From: Stagonosporopsis chrysanthemi
Taxonomy: Eukaryota; Ascomycota; Dothideomycetes; Pleosporales; Didymellaceae
Direction: 5' to 3'
DNA length: 64,000 bases
Assembly: GCA_022560025.1 (NCBI GenBank)
Contig: JAFISE010000097.1
Location: forward strand, 1 to 64,000
The position numbers and the translations under genes are program-made. Below the pieces are notes generated by a model. It saw nothing but the letters and a program-made list of their open reading frames with translations, was not told the DNA's origin and searched no databases. This document shows positions 31,699 through 44,339 of this stretch, one piece after another; the first letter of the stretch is position 1, and each line of letters begins with the position of its first letter.

Positions 31699-32197
31699 TG
31701 TTATAATCCTGCAAAGGATGCGGCGCAGTGTAATAAGTAACCAACTAGAATCTTAACAGGAGCTAGGGATCAAGGCACAGGACAAAGTAATTACAGGTTA
31801 CGTAACTTGCTTGTTAATAAGCACGCACAGACTATTGCTTGTTAACAAGCATAATACAATTCTACTTGTTAACAAGTAACTACAACTATATTTTATTAGA
31901 CTAACTCTAGTTACTTGTTAATAAGCATCTTATAGTTATAGTATATAGCATAGTAGAAATGTAAACTCTTATAGTTTGTGTTTAACCTAAGTAACAATCT
32001 TTGTTATTAGATCTTAACTCTAACCTTTAAGCTAGACAGTCTACTCTATACAACTTATTATTACCCCTACTTTTAAGACAGACAGATAGTATCTGTACTT
32101 CTTACTACAACCTCTCTTTAGCCTCTTGTTACTATATTTATCCTTAAGAACTAATTAAATAGTGCTTACAAGCTTTGCTTAAAGTACAACCTTAATA
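31699..32197 (+). repeat. Left LTR of the Gypsy element
   Basis: About 499 bases from TGTTATAATCC to ...ACCTTAATA, matching 38433-38904. It keeps more G and C than the right copy (GGATGCGGCGCAGTG versus GGATACAGTACAGTA) and has an extra short segment around 31,830-31,860 with CTTGTTAACAAG palindromes. Confidence 0.8.
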
Positions 32198-33476
32198 TTT
32201 TAAATACTTCTAAGATATCTACTACTTTAAGAAACTAAGTTACTCTAAGTAGCTCTAACAAAGCTCTACCTGTGTACAAGGTAGCTCTTAGAAGCAACAC
32301 AATCTCTATTGCAAAGCCTAACCTCTACTATAAAAACTATAACAAGCTAGATAAATAGCTACTCTAGTAAGACTTGTTCTTTACCTTCTAAGAACAGAGT
32401 ATACTAGAAGTCTAGTAAGTTACTCTTATAGCTAGTTATATGCGTAACTAAGCTCTAAAGTAGATTAAGCTATTCTTCTAATAGTATACTATAAAAAAAG
32501 TCTTAGACAAAGTTAATAAATATATACGCAATGTTAATAACTTTAAAGAAAAGATTAAGACTATCTTTAGAGTTATTAACAAGCTAAGAATTATCTAATA
32601 TAAGATTTAGCATATCTAATAGCATAACTCTGCTATAGATTACGCTACTAACTTCTAACAACTTGTAGCTAATACTAACTAAGACAATACTACTCTACTT
32701 ACTATATTTTAATAAGGCCTTAAACTAAGAGTTAAGAAGAAAATAATATATAGCAGTATACAGCTTAACACTCTTAATATACTTATTTAAGAAACTATTA
32801 ATATTAATAACTAACTTTATAAACTTAACTAAGAACTTAGTTATAGAATTTATAACAGCTAATAAAACACGTTTACTACTTAATAATACTAGCCTTAGAA
32901 AAGGAACAACAACTTTTAATATAGATAATATAAAAGATAGTATCTGCCTAACACCTTATAATATATCTATACAGAGACTAGCAACTATTATAGCTTTAAA
33001 GCTATAGACTTCTGTAATTTTAACAAAAGACCTAAGTATTAAGACTACAGGAACAAGAGTAGTAAAGAAAGTAACAAGCCTTTAGTAACTTGTTATAGCT
33101 ATAGTAAACAAGGCTACTATGCTAAAGACTACTAAAGCAAGAATAAAGTTATATAGCAGCTTAATATACTTACTAGCAAGATAGACTCTGCTAATACTAG
33201 TAAGTAGAAAATACTTACTAAAGATATAGAATGTCTTATAAAAGACCTAGAAATAAGATCTAAAACAGATAATAGATATATTGTACTTAATAAAGACTAG
33301 TAAAGTGTTTAAAGCAGAGCACTTATACTATATAAGCCTAACAAGGTTATATACTAACTAGTACAGCAAGCAAAGAATATATTCTAGAACCTAGTGTTTA
33401 AAGAAAATTACAACAGAATAACCTAAGTCTTAGACTAATAATTAAAAGAACAAGAATACTAGACTAGTATTACTAA

Positions 33477-33720
33477 TGTTATCGAGCTTGTGGGACTCTA
33501 CTCCAGTGATCGAATTGATTGATCAGTACCTTTACTATAGATCAGACGAGATGTCATTATATACAAAGGAAATATTCAGTAGTCACGTGTTTGTGGCCAA
33601 GCCGCGCACGTGAGTACTCAAGCGAGAAGCTCGGAGCTTCTCAGTAGTAAGCCAAACGAACGAGCACCTCATGGGTGAGCCATCTGATCAAGCTCAAGCT
33701 AACTAGCCGAGCTTGTGACA
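33477..33720 (+). mobile_element. Young, unmutated solo LTR (244 bases) inside the RIP-mutated Gypsy element
   Basis: Starts TGTTATCGAGCTTGTG and ends GAGCTTGTGACA, with perfect 5-base target duplications ACTAA at 33472-33476 and 33721-33725. Its base composition is normal while everything around it is TA-rich. It lies between the zinc-knuckle and protease regions of the Gypsy element. Confidence 0.93.
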
Positions 33721-36700
33721 ACTAACTATAAGTCTAATAAATATATAGTATATAACAAAGTAGTATATAGCTAGAAGTATACTTATAACAATAATATACC
33801 TAATATTATAGATAATAAGCTTAAAGTAGCTTATATTAAGTTATAGAAGTTACTCTGGCAACTTTTAACTAACTATGCTAATACAAAAACCTAAATCTAA
33901 ACAACTATACCTTTTTAAGTTTATAAGAACTATAAGAACGCTTTAGTATCTATCTACTAGCTTCTAAAGACATAAAACAAATAGTAAGTAGAATAGTTTA
34001 ATAAATACTACTATAACAATTATACTACAACTACTAAACTAAGACAATATAGTAAAAATATATATAGCCTAGACAAGCCTAACTTTAATAAGGCCTTAGT
34101 ATAATATAGCAGCCTGCTACTAATATATATACTAGACTTATAGAACCTATAACACTTTACTCTTATATAAACTATATATAGTAATAATAGCTGTGTAATA
34201 CACAATAAAGACAAGCTCTATAGTAGATACCTCTCTAGTACTAAATATAAGCGTTATAAGAAATAGTATAAATATACTAATAATATATACAAAACTTACC
34301 TCTAGAATAAATAATAATAGAAACACTTCTTAGAAGAAAAGATAATATAATACGTACACCTAAAATAGTTATTAGTTTATAAGCACTACTTAAACCTATG
34401 TTAGTAATAATACTTACACTAAGACTATAAGCTTTATAAAGAAGCTAAGATATAGAACAGGTTCTTTAATCTATATAAAATAGATAGTAAAAAAGAACCT
34501 TTTTTAAACGTATGCTAATATTAAGTACTAAGGATTAATCTATTAATTCTATTAGGACTAATTACCTTATTAGAATCTTTGTTGTGCTAAACAGCTAATA
34601 GATAACAGTAATAGTAGACTTAGGAGTATAAGGAAATTATATATCTTAAGCTGCTATTAATTATACAAGTATAACTAAGTAAAGAAAGGATAAACTATAC
34701 TTTTAATAAGTTACTAACAGAGACCTAATACTAAGAAAAGCAGTAGTAACCTATAAAGTAGTACTATAACCTCTTAGAATACAAGATTACTATAAGCTAA
34801 TAACTCTAGACGTGTTAAGCACAGCTACTTATACTATTATATTAAGATTGCTATAGTTACAATGTTATAACTTATAGATAGATTAGACGCGCAGCAAGTT
34901 AATACTACAAAGAAACTATGTCTATAGTATATTATAGTTAGAGCCTTTACAAGCCTTAGAGCAGCTAAAAGATAAGAAAAAGATTAATAATATCTTTTTA
35001 ACTAAGATATACTAAATATAAGTAGTTAACTATACAAAGACTAACTAGCCCCTAGCTTATAAAGTAATAGTTAAGGAAAAGAGTGCACTTCTTACTATCT
35101 CTAATATATATAGATAGTATGTACAGATATTTAAAGAAGAGCTTACAGCAAAAGCCTTGCTAAAGTATAAACCTTAAGATTATAAGATTAAGCTTTAGAA
35201 AAAAAGTAACTAACCTTTAGACTAATATATTAGTTATTAGAAAAGGAACTTAATATACTATATAAGTATATTATAGAGAACTTTAAGAAGAGATTTATTA
35301 GATAATTAGAATTATCTGCAGAGTACTCTATTTTATTTGTACTAAAGAAAGATAGTAAGCTATAACTTTGTATTAACTTTAGAAAGCTTAATAATATTAT
35401 AATTAAAAATTAGTACTCTCTACTTAATATAGCAGAGCTACAAGACTAATTATAAGAAGCTTAGTACTTTACTATATTAGACTTAAAAGAAGTGTATAAC
35501 CTTATCTATATAAAGAAAGGTAAAAAATAGAAAATAGTATTTAGGATATAATATAGACTTTACAAGTACCTTGTTATGCTATTTAGTCTAACAAATGCAC
35601 TAGCTACGTGCTAGGAGTTAATTAACAACGTCCTTAGAGCACATCTTAACAAGACAGTAGTAGCGTACCTAGACAATATCTTAGTATACTTAAAAACACT
35701 AGAAGAGTATATACAATACATTATAGAAGTGCTAGAATACTTAAAGAAAGTAAACTTTTAATTAAAACCTAAGAAGTACAAATAGCACAAAGAAGAAGTA
35801 GAATTTCTAAGGTTTGTTATAGGATAATATAGAGTAAAGATAAGTAATACTAAGATAGACGTAGTAAAAAATTAGCCTACTCTAATAATAGTTAAAGAGA
35901 TTTAAGAATTCCTTAGGTTTGTTAACTTCAACAGACGCTTTATTAAGAATTACTCTGAAAAGGCTTTACTACTTATAAAGCTTATATAGAAGGATATACT
36001 TTTTAAATAGAGAAAAGAACAAGAAAATATATTTAAGTTACTATAATAAGCGTGTATTAACTCTCTAACACTAATTATATTTAAAAGCAACAGGCCTATA
36101 TAAATAAAGACAGATACTTTAGATTTAGTATTAAGAGCATGCATTACGCAAGAAAAAGATAGGCAATAGCACCGAATTACCTACTACTTACGCAAGTTCT
36201 TAGGGCTAGAAGAACAATATAATATACACAACAAAGAACTATTAGTAATTATTTTAGCTCTAGAATATTAGTAAGTATATATAGAAAGCTATTTAGAACT
36301 TATAATCTATACAGATTATAAGAACCTAGTACACTTTACTACTACTAAGGTCTTAAATAAACAATAAGTAAGATAGTTAAAGATGCTAGGACAGTATAAA
36401 TTTAAGATACTATACACTCTAGGTAAAGACAATAGCAGAGTAGATATACTTAGTTAAAGACATAACCTTGTAAGTAAAAAGATAATTAACAAAGCTACTA
36501 TTTTAGAAATTAATAAAGATAGACTTCTAGAACTATTATAGTAGCTTAACCTAACTATACAAGTTTAGAAGGAATAATATATACTAATACAAGTACTAGA
36601 TAAGTTGTAGATAAAAATTATAAAAGATTACTATAATAATATACTTTATAATAACCTAGGAATTATACGTACTATAGAACTTATTAGACAATACTATAAG

Positions 36701-38432
36701 TCTCTAAATATAAAAGACAAGGTTACTAAGTATATTAAGAACTATATTGCTTACTAATAGAATAAACACAGTACACACACAAAATATAAAGAAATATAGG
36801 TAATAGAGCTACTAACAGTACTATAGAAAAATATTATAATAGATTTTGTTATATAGCTACTTATATCTAAAGCCTTTGTTATAGACTATAAATATAACTT
36901 AATATTTATAGTATTAGATAGATTTATAACAGCTACTAAGTTTATACCTTTCTAACACAGCTATACTATAGAGCCGCTTGTATAAGTATTTCTAGACAGG
37001 ATTGTTTAACACTATAGTATTTCTAAATTAATTATTAGTAATAAAGACAAGCGCTTTATATTAAACTTCTAAACAATTTTTTTTAGAAGTAGAAACTAAG
37101 AAAAAGCTTTTAATAGCTTATTATCTGCAAATAGATAGACAGACAGAATAAGTAAACTAGATAATAGAGACGTATCTCTAAATATACTGCAACTAGCAGC
37201 AGAACAACTAAGTTTTACTCTTGCTTATAGTATAAATTGCATATAATAATTAGAAATTAGAAGTAATAGGCTATATACTATTCTTTGCTAGCTATAGACA
37301 ATATCTAACCTCCTTATATAAAGTCTTAAAAGTAATATCTAAACAAAGTTAGTAATATTCTTAGTTTAGAGACTAAAGGAAGTACACTAGATATTACTTA
37401 ATAATATTGCTAAAGCTTAGTTATAAGCAATTTCTTACACAAATTAGAAAAGAAAAATAGTGCCTTAGCTAAAAAAAAAGAACAAAGTATATCTTTTTAT
37501 AAAAAATCTACGCACACAAAGACTAATAAAAAAACTAGACAAAGTTAAGGTTAGACTATTTTTTATTTTAAAGCAGATTAGCTTAGTTAACTACTAGCTA
37601 GACCTGCTAAAAGATATAAAAATCTACCTAGTGTTCTATATATTGCTATTAGAACTAGCTAACCTAAGAATACTAATTTAAAAGGACTTCTATTACTAAG
37701 CTAATAGTAATAACAAGTAGGAAGTTAAGAAAATTATAAAACATTATAGAAAAGGTTGTAATAATAAGTACTTAGTTAAGTAGTTAAGATACTTAGAGTT
37801 AGAAAGCACATAAGAGCTAAGTACAAACCTTACAAACTGCTGCTAGCTAGTATAGAAGTACTATAGTTAGCTATAGACTTTTTAATAAGACCTATAGCAC
37901 TTTAAGTTATTAGAGAAGGATATATTCTAATAGATACAGCTAGATAATTAACTTCTTTAGCTAAGTCTAACTTACCTAGCTTAATTATCTTATTTACTAA
38001 ACTTAGCGCTTTATACTATATGCAATCTTTAGCCTGTTTTAGAATTTTCTTATTCTGCAATAACTATATAATTGTAGTTACTAGCAACGTCTTAAAATCT
38101 TTAACCTTCTTTCTATACTCTTTGTAAGTATAATCTAGCAACTCTTAAGACATGTTTATATATAGCTTGCTTGCCTTAGTGTACTTAGTATACTTTATTT
38201 AGTTTAGAGCATTTAGTATAATAAAGCACTTATAGCCTTTAAAGAAATAATAGTTATAAAGAACTTTAAACAGTGTATTAGCTTGTTAAATCTCTAAGCT
38301 AAGTTAAAGGTTGCAAATATAAAAAGATATCTTAACTTACTAGATTACTAGATAAAGAAAAGCTTTAGCTTTATATAAACCTAGTTACTTATTATATAGT
38401 TTAAAGACAAACTAGATAGAAAAAAGAAGTAG

Positions 38433-38904
38433 TATTATAATTCTATAAAGGATACAGTACAGTATAATACGTAACTAACTAGAATCTTAATAAGAGCTAC
38501 AGATTAGAGCACAGGACAAAGTAATTATTGGTTATATAACTTACTTATTAACAAGTATAATATAATTCTACTTGTTAATAAGCAACTATAACTATATTTT
38601 ATTAGACTAACTTTAGTTGCTTATTAATAAGCATCTTATAGTTATAGTATATAGTATAGTAAGAATACAAACTTCTATAGTTTGTATTTAACCTAAGTAA
38701 CAATCTAAGTTATTAGATCTTAACTCTAACTTTTAAGCTAGACAGTCTACTTTATACTACTTATTATTACCTCTACTTTCAAGACAGATAGATAGTATCT
38801 ATACTTTTTACTATAATTCTCTCTTTAGCCTCTTGTTACTATATTTATCCTTAAGAACTAATTAAATAGTGCTTACAAGCTTTGCTTAAAGTATAACCTT
38901 AATA
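38433..38904 (+). repeat. Right LTR of the Gypsy element
   Basis: About 472 bases, direct copy of 31699-32197 with heavy C-to-T/G-to-A change. The 3' ends of both copies share GCTTACAAGCTTTGCTTAAA. Confidence 0.8.
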
Positions 38905-41900
38905 CCTAGTTATACTAACTAAATCCTTTAGAACTAAGAGGAAGTAAAGTAAGAGTAGTATATTGCCTATAGATAGGCTAAATATATTAAAAACGTGTTT
39001 ACTATATATTCTATCTTACTTATATTAAAGAGTAGAGATTTAATACCTATAATTATAAATAGTAAAAAAGATTAAGTTAAAGATACTAGATAACTTAAAG
39101 AGCTTTATATTAAAATATAAAGAGTACTAGTCTCTACTAGTATAAAAATCTTTTTATATACTAAGGTTAAATAAAAAGTAGAGAATGTAGTAAAAATATA
39201 TTCTAAATACGTTTTTACACTTAAAACTACTTCTTTAGTTCCTAGACTTCTAATTCTCTTTAAACAAGCTTAAGCTCTTATTCTTTAAGCTACAGCACTT
39301 CTTCTTTTTTCTTAATATTCTAAAGTTAGACATTGTTTTTAAACTTAGCCTTTGCTTGCTTTTTTTAAAACTCTTTAATCTCCTTTTAAAGCTATAATCT
39401 AGGATTATTGCTATAAGTATTAGAACATGTTTTAAATGTGTTTTAAGTAGGTTCTTATATAAGGTTAGTTAGAAGTTCTAGGTTAGATATACTCTTTATA
39501 TACCTTTGTCTCTTCTTTTATTTTACATAGCTAGATAAGTCTACTTATAAAAGAGTAATAATATCTTTATCTTTACTTTTAAGAGTAAGATTATAAATTA
39601 TATACTCTTCTTACTTTTCTCTTTAACCTAGAATATATTTAGAATATATTATAAGTAGGTTAAAATACTACTTACACTTTTCTTATCTTATATTATTGTA
39701 GAAACACTAGCTAAGGCTTAGAGTGCCTTAATTACTATAGTAGTTACTATACTTGTCTTAATTTAGCTATTTCTAAACATCTTAGAAGTCTATCTATATA
39801 GTGCTTTAAATTGTTAACTTGTTTTAAACGTGTGAACAACGTGTTATACCTCTTAATACTAGCTAGTAACTATACTCTTTAGCTAGTACAGTAACCTTTT
39901 AAACCTGCCTGCTTAGCAGTATTAGAACATAATTCTAATCTGTCCTAGATTTGTTTTAGAATATAGCTGCAGCTTTAAATAAGTCTAGTAGTAATAACCT
40001 AGATTTTCTTATGTCTTACCTAGTCTAAAATAGCAGACGTAGGCTTAGATACTAGATATTGTTAGTAAACCTACTTACAACTTGTTTAGAATATATTCTA
40101 ATATCTTAACTTACTCTAAAGTAAGTTACATAGCTTATAGTACTTTATAGCTATTTCTATATTAAAAAGTAACTTTAAACACTTTTATAGTAAGTTCTTA
40201 ATATATTATATGTTAGAAGCTGCTTAATCAATACTATATAGGAAGTGTATATTATAAAAACGTATATAGCTTATTAGCTACTACTACTACTATAATTAGC
40301 TAAGAAGGTTAATAGATAAAAGGTATTTCCTAAACTCTAAAATATATTAGTAACTTGTTATTAATATATTCTAATTACTTACTAGCTATCTACTTACTAT
40401 CTATATTAACTATAGTCTTATAGAACCTATTTATATAAAGATAGTACTATTATATTAGTACTCTAGATTACTTAGAGACTTTTAAAAAAAAAAGTTTAAA
40501 CTAATTCTTATATATTTAGCTTTGCTGTAAGTTAGTAATAATTTATCTAAAAGTAACAACTATAACATAGTTAGAACGTGTTTAAAACATGTTACAACTT
40601 ATTGTACTTTTTCTATAGTCTAGTAAGAAGACTGCAAAGAGAATCTCTGTCTATTCCTTAGCAAGTCTCTTAAAGAACATATCTATCTAGAATGTTTACT
40701 ACTTTGTAAAGATTCTTACCTACTTGTTATAAAAGCAAATAATACTTATTTTAACTATAGAAGTTATAATATGTTAGATATAGGCCTAAGAAGATCAAAA
40801 TATACCTACAACGTGTTATAAATATATTTTCTTACTGTAGTTAGCTTTTAATATTTTATTTGCTATTTAAATAGAATGCTCTTAATATTACCTCTATATA
40901 GAAAATATATAAGCTTCTTCTTTGTAATAAGGCGTATTATATAGTCCTTATTAACTAAAGTAGTACCAAGGTCTTTTATTAACTAAAAACTACAGTAAGT
41001 AAGATAAGCAGCTAGCTAGAGAGAATTTAAAAAATTAGCTAGAACATGTTAGTAACATGTTTTAAACGTATTATATTATCTTATATCTTAAGGTTTATAG
41101 AGTAAGTATTAGATAAAGAATATTTAAAATATTAAGAATATAGTCTGCCTTTATAATAAAGAGAAGTAGTAGAGTATAGAAATATATTCTTAACACAATT
41201 AGAACAAAATAGAGAGTATATTCTAAGTTGTTTAGAATAATAATATTAAATATAACAAGGCAGTCTCTTTAGTAGATAATCTATCCTTGTCCTTGTAGAT
41301 AATTAACTTTTAATGCGTTTAGAACATGTTCTAAAAATATTTTCTAAATCTTACTATAAGTCTAAAGATTACTAGTTATAGGCTTAATAATATTATACTA
41401 GTCTAACTTCTACCTACCTTCTTTAGGCTCTAGAAGTCTATTTTAGAAAAGGACTACTAAGTAGCTTATATCTACCTCTTTCTAAACCTACTAAAAGTAG
41501 TAGGATTCCTCTAGGTTTAGCTTGTATAAAGCATATAAGATAAAGAACTTTTTTCTCTTTACTAGTAGCTTAAATATATTAGAAACACGTTTAGAACCTA
41601 TTATAGTATAGAGCTTACCTGCTTTTACTAGCAATCTATTTAAGCCTTATAAGTATTCTTTGATAGTATACAGTACCTTTGCTTAAACCTTTATATTGTG
41701 CTAATAAACACTCTAGAGTAGTATTAGCTAGTAAAATATATATTTAATAAATTTAAAACACTCTTATATACTTGTACTTGCTTTTATCTACTTATAAGGA
41801 CTTATTTTAGAACTCTACTCTAGATTTCTTAAAGATTACTATATATATCCTCTATAACTTTATAGTAGAAATATATTTTTAATCTATCTTAAAAGTATTT

Positions 41901-42540
41901 ATAGTGCTTAATACTAGTAGATCTATACTTCTATTAATATACATAGTAGTTTAAGAAGGAGTAGAATATTAGCCTCTTATATAGCTTAGTTAACTTAGAG
42001 TATTAAAACTAAAACATGTTTAGAATATATTTATAACCTATTTATCTAATATACTTAGATTACTTGCTTAAGCACGTCTTTTTATGTCTATAGCAAACTA
42101 TATATAGTTCTAGTAAGTTAAACAATATATATATATCTATTTTAAAGACTCTTTAGGTATAATAGTAATACTATACAATATTTAAGACTAACAGTATTAA
42201 GAGCTTTGCTCTAAGAACTACTAGAGGTAAACTAGATCTTTAACTATAATATGTTAGAAATATATTTAGAATACTTTGCAGAAACAGCTTACTTAGTTTT
42301 CTTCTTCTCTACTCTGTACTACACTTAGTGTAGCAGCAAGGTTAATTTAAACAGAATCTATGCTATTACTTAGCCTAAAGTTATTCTCTTACTAGTCTTT
42401 ATTAGTAGGGTCTGTATTACCTAGAGTTAAGTTAAATATATTAAAAAGATTTGCTATTACTGCTAAAACATGTTCTTAATAGACTATAAACACATGATGT
42501 AAATTTATTATATAACTCTTAGTTAAAGTTTTCTACTTTA
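38905..42540. repeat. AT-rich RIP-mutated body with recurring AACRYGTT palindromes
   Basis: No coding frame. Palindromes of the form AACRYGTT, often two or three close together, recur at about 38994, 39829, 40571, 40809, 41043, 41314, 41584, 42009 and 42467. The same kind of motif is seen at 29,255-29,600 left of the Gypsy element but was not noticed within it. Confidence 0.6.
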
Positions 42541-42634
42541 CTTGCTAGGGTTAGACTAGACTATGACTATCTGCACGAACCCCTGTTTTTCTATGGTCAC
42601 CTGCCTAGTTAAGCCTAGTCATGGTCTGTACTCT

Positions 42635-42654
42635 AAATCTCATGGTCCGATGAC
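42635..42654 (-). repeat. Right 20-base inverted repeat of AT-rich block
   Basis: Exact reverse complement of 29148-29167. Base composition returns to normal from about 42,560 onward. Confidence 0.85.
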
Positions 42655-42953
42655 CTGCGTCCTGGTGCGTTGGCTTCTTGCGCACAACATCCAATTTGGG
42701 TCCAATGTTGTTCGACATGAAGATCGTCAGCAAACGGCTTACGCGCGTTGAAAACAGCTTGTACAACGATGTTGGGGCCGTCTCGAGATTCCAAAGCGAG
42801 TACTGCGACCTCGGAATACCCTACGGCAGGATGACATGAAAGGGCGCAGTCTAACCATGTTTGGATCTCACTCCCGTCTCGATCAAAAAGCTATTTGCTC
42901 ATCGTCCTTCGAACCTGAATAATTAATTTCAAGTCCTTGAGATCAGCGTCGAT
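42655..42953. promoter_or_regulatory. Upstream region of the MCT-type transporter
   Basis: About 300 bases of normal composition between the transposon block and the transporter start. Should contain its promoter; no specific site was assigned. Confidence 0.4.
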
Positions 42954-44339
42954 ATGGCTACGACGACAATCACCGCAGACCGCGTTGAGCTTTCGAATCT
43001 GCGTGGAGAATCGCAGATCCCACTCACGTACTACACACCAACATCCCGCCCTGTTTCTCTGGAGCAAAATCCCGACGAGGTTCCGGAAGACGCGCCTTAT
43101 TCAACCACAGCAATTCCAGATGGTGGCTATGGCTGGGTCGTTGTTGCTGCGGGCTTCATCACGACGTTCTGCCACAACGGGATCATCAACTGCTGGGGTG
43201 TATTGCAGGCCGCGCTGCTGGACTCGACCTTGAAAAATGAGAAGGCTTCGACGCTGACGTTTGTTGGATCGCTTGGTCTTGCTGGCGGAGCTATGTATGG
43301 ACTTCTTGTCGTTCGCTTCATGCGCTGGTTTGGAGCGCGCTTGACGGTTTTGCTGGGTGTATTCCTCATGGGGATGAGCTTGGTCGGGGCTAGCTTCTGC
43401 ACCTCAAATATCGCGGGTCTTTTCGGCACGATTGGGGTCATTGGTGGCGTTGGAATGGCAATGAATTATGCTGTTTCCAACGCGCTTCCTGTCCAGTACT
43501 TCAGCTCGCACTTGGGACTCGCCAACGGGATTATCAAGCTCGGTGGAGGTGTTGGCGGCTGCGTCATGGCGATTGCGCTCGAGGCCATGTATCAAAGAGT
43601 TGGGATCGAGTGGACGTTCTGCTTTCAGGGGCTTCTTACGCTTGCAATTGGTATGCCGGCTGCGTGGCTGCTGAAGGATCGCTTGCCGCTCAAGAGCGCA
43701 CCTTTCTTTGATAGCAGTATGTTTCGCTCCACCCCCTTTGTTGCGACATTTGTTGCGAGCGCTATCGGAGTTTTCGCCCTTTACATCCCTCCGTATTACC
43801 TCCCGCTGTTTGCCCAGTCCATTGGCCTGAGTTCGAGTACCGGTGCGGGACTTGTCGCAGCGTTCAACGCCTGCAACGCTATCGGACGATTCTTCGCGGG
43901 CCCACTTTGCGACAAAGTTGGTCCGCTCAACATGTTCGTCATGGTAATGGCCATCAACGCCGTCAGCATGCTGGCCATCTGGCCTGTTTCCAACACGCTC
44001 GCGCCGCTTGTTGTCTTCGCAACAGTCAACGGCGTCGCGAACGGGGCTTATTTCACCACACAGCCCACCGTTGTCGCTGGTATCTTTGGACCTGGGAGAG
44101 CGACGGTCGCAATGAGCATGTCTGTGACGGGCTGGTCGGCGGGATACCTGATGGGCGCGCCGATTGCAGGTTATCTACTTCAAGCTGCGGGTGGCAGTAA
44201 GCAAGGTGCAGGCATTGGCCAGAGCGTCGAGGTCTATCGGCCTGCTATCATCTATGCTGGCGGTATGGCCACGCTTTCTGCTTTGTGTGTTATCATGGCA
44301 AGATTGACGGTTGCCAAAAAAGTACTCAAGCGGGTGTAG
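42954..44339 (+). CDS. MFS monocarboxylate transporter (MCT/MCH family)
   Basis: Twelve-span major facilitator carrying monocarboxylates or related small acids across the plasma membrane; the substrate cannot be read from sequence. Single exon, 461 residues. A cytoplasmic tail of about 50 residues ends in the MCT signature DGGYGWVVVAAGF. Spans follow, with RFMRWFGARLTVLLGV (motif A position), GIGVxGGVG-like glycine-rich helices, YFSSHLGLANGIIKLGGGVGG and, in the second half, NAIGRFFAGPLCDKVGPLN (motif A repeat) and ANGAYFTTQPTVVAGIFG. Length and topology are typical and the frame is intact. It is the first gene right of the RIP block and may serve the oxidoreductase/methyltransferase group downstream (inference from position only). 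Confidence 0.92.
   Translation: MATTTITADRVELSNLRGESQIPLTYYTPTSRPVSLEQNPDEVPEDAPYSTTAIPDGGYGWVVVAAGFITTFCHNGIINCWGVLQAALLDSTLKNEKASTLTFVGSLGLAGGAMYGLLVVRFMRWFGARLTVLLGVFLMGMSLVGASFCTSNIAGLFGTIGVIGGVGMAMNYAVSNALPVQYFSSHLGLANGIIKLGGGVGGCVMAIALEAMYQRVGIEWTFCFQGLLTLAIGMPAAWLLKDRLPLKSAPFFDSSMFRSTPFVATFVASAIGVFALYIPPYYLPLFAQSIGLSSSTGAGLVAAFNACNAIGRFFAGPLCDKVGPLNMFVMVMAINAVSMLAIWPVSNTLAPLVVFATVNGVANGAYFTTQPTVVAGIFGPGRATVAMSMSVTGWSAGYLMGAPIAGYLLQAAGGSKQGAGIGQSVEVYRPAIIYAGGMATLSALCVIMARLTVAKKVLKRV

Larger units (their letters stand above)
31699..38904 (+). mobile_element. RIP-degraded Ty3/Gypsy (chromovirus-like) LTR retrotransposon
   Basis: Two long direct repeats flank an internal region in which the usual Gypsy order is readable despite many stops. 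A degenerate CCHC zinc knuckle lies at about 33088-33132 (Cys and His changed to Tyr). A protease VDLG-GNYIS motif lies at about 34612-34645. Reverse transcriptase spans about 35240-35960, including LDLKEVYNLI, ALATC and VAYLDNILVY at about 35659. RNase H lies around 36.1-36.5 kb, integrase about 36.6-37.5 kb, and a basic region that may be a chromodomain about 37.7-37.96 kb. In the polymerase motif the second catalytic Asp is Asn, a G-to-A change. A younger solo LTR interrupts it at 33477-33720. The element is inactive. Confidence 0.88.
29148..42654. mobile_element. AT-rich RIP-mutated block bounded by a 20-base inverted repeat
   Basis: A 13.5-kb gene-free region with no frame over about 65 codons, dominated by TA, TTA and TAG words. 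It is bounded by GTCATCGGACCATGAGATTT at 29148-29167 and its exact reverse complement at 42635-42654. Inside each end a second GACCATGA occurs about 20 bases further in. Such ends resemble a DNA transposon's terminal and subterminal repeats; alternatively two inverted copies of a smaller repeat flank the block. A Ty3/Gypsy element is nested inside. No target duplication outside the repeats was found. Confidence 0.55.

Noticed and set aside
34020..36144. Short frames inside the AT-rich block
   Set aside because: They are Leu/Tyr/Ser-rich random frames in RIP-mutated retroelement sequence, some antisense to reverse transcriptase.
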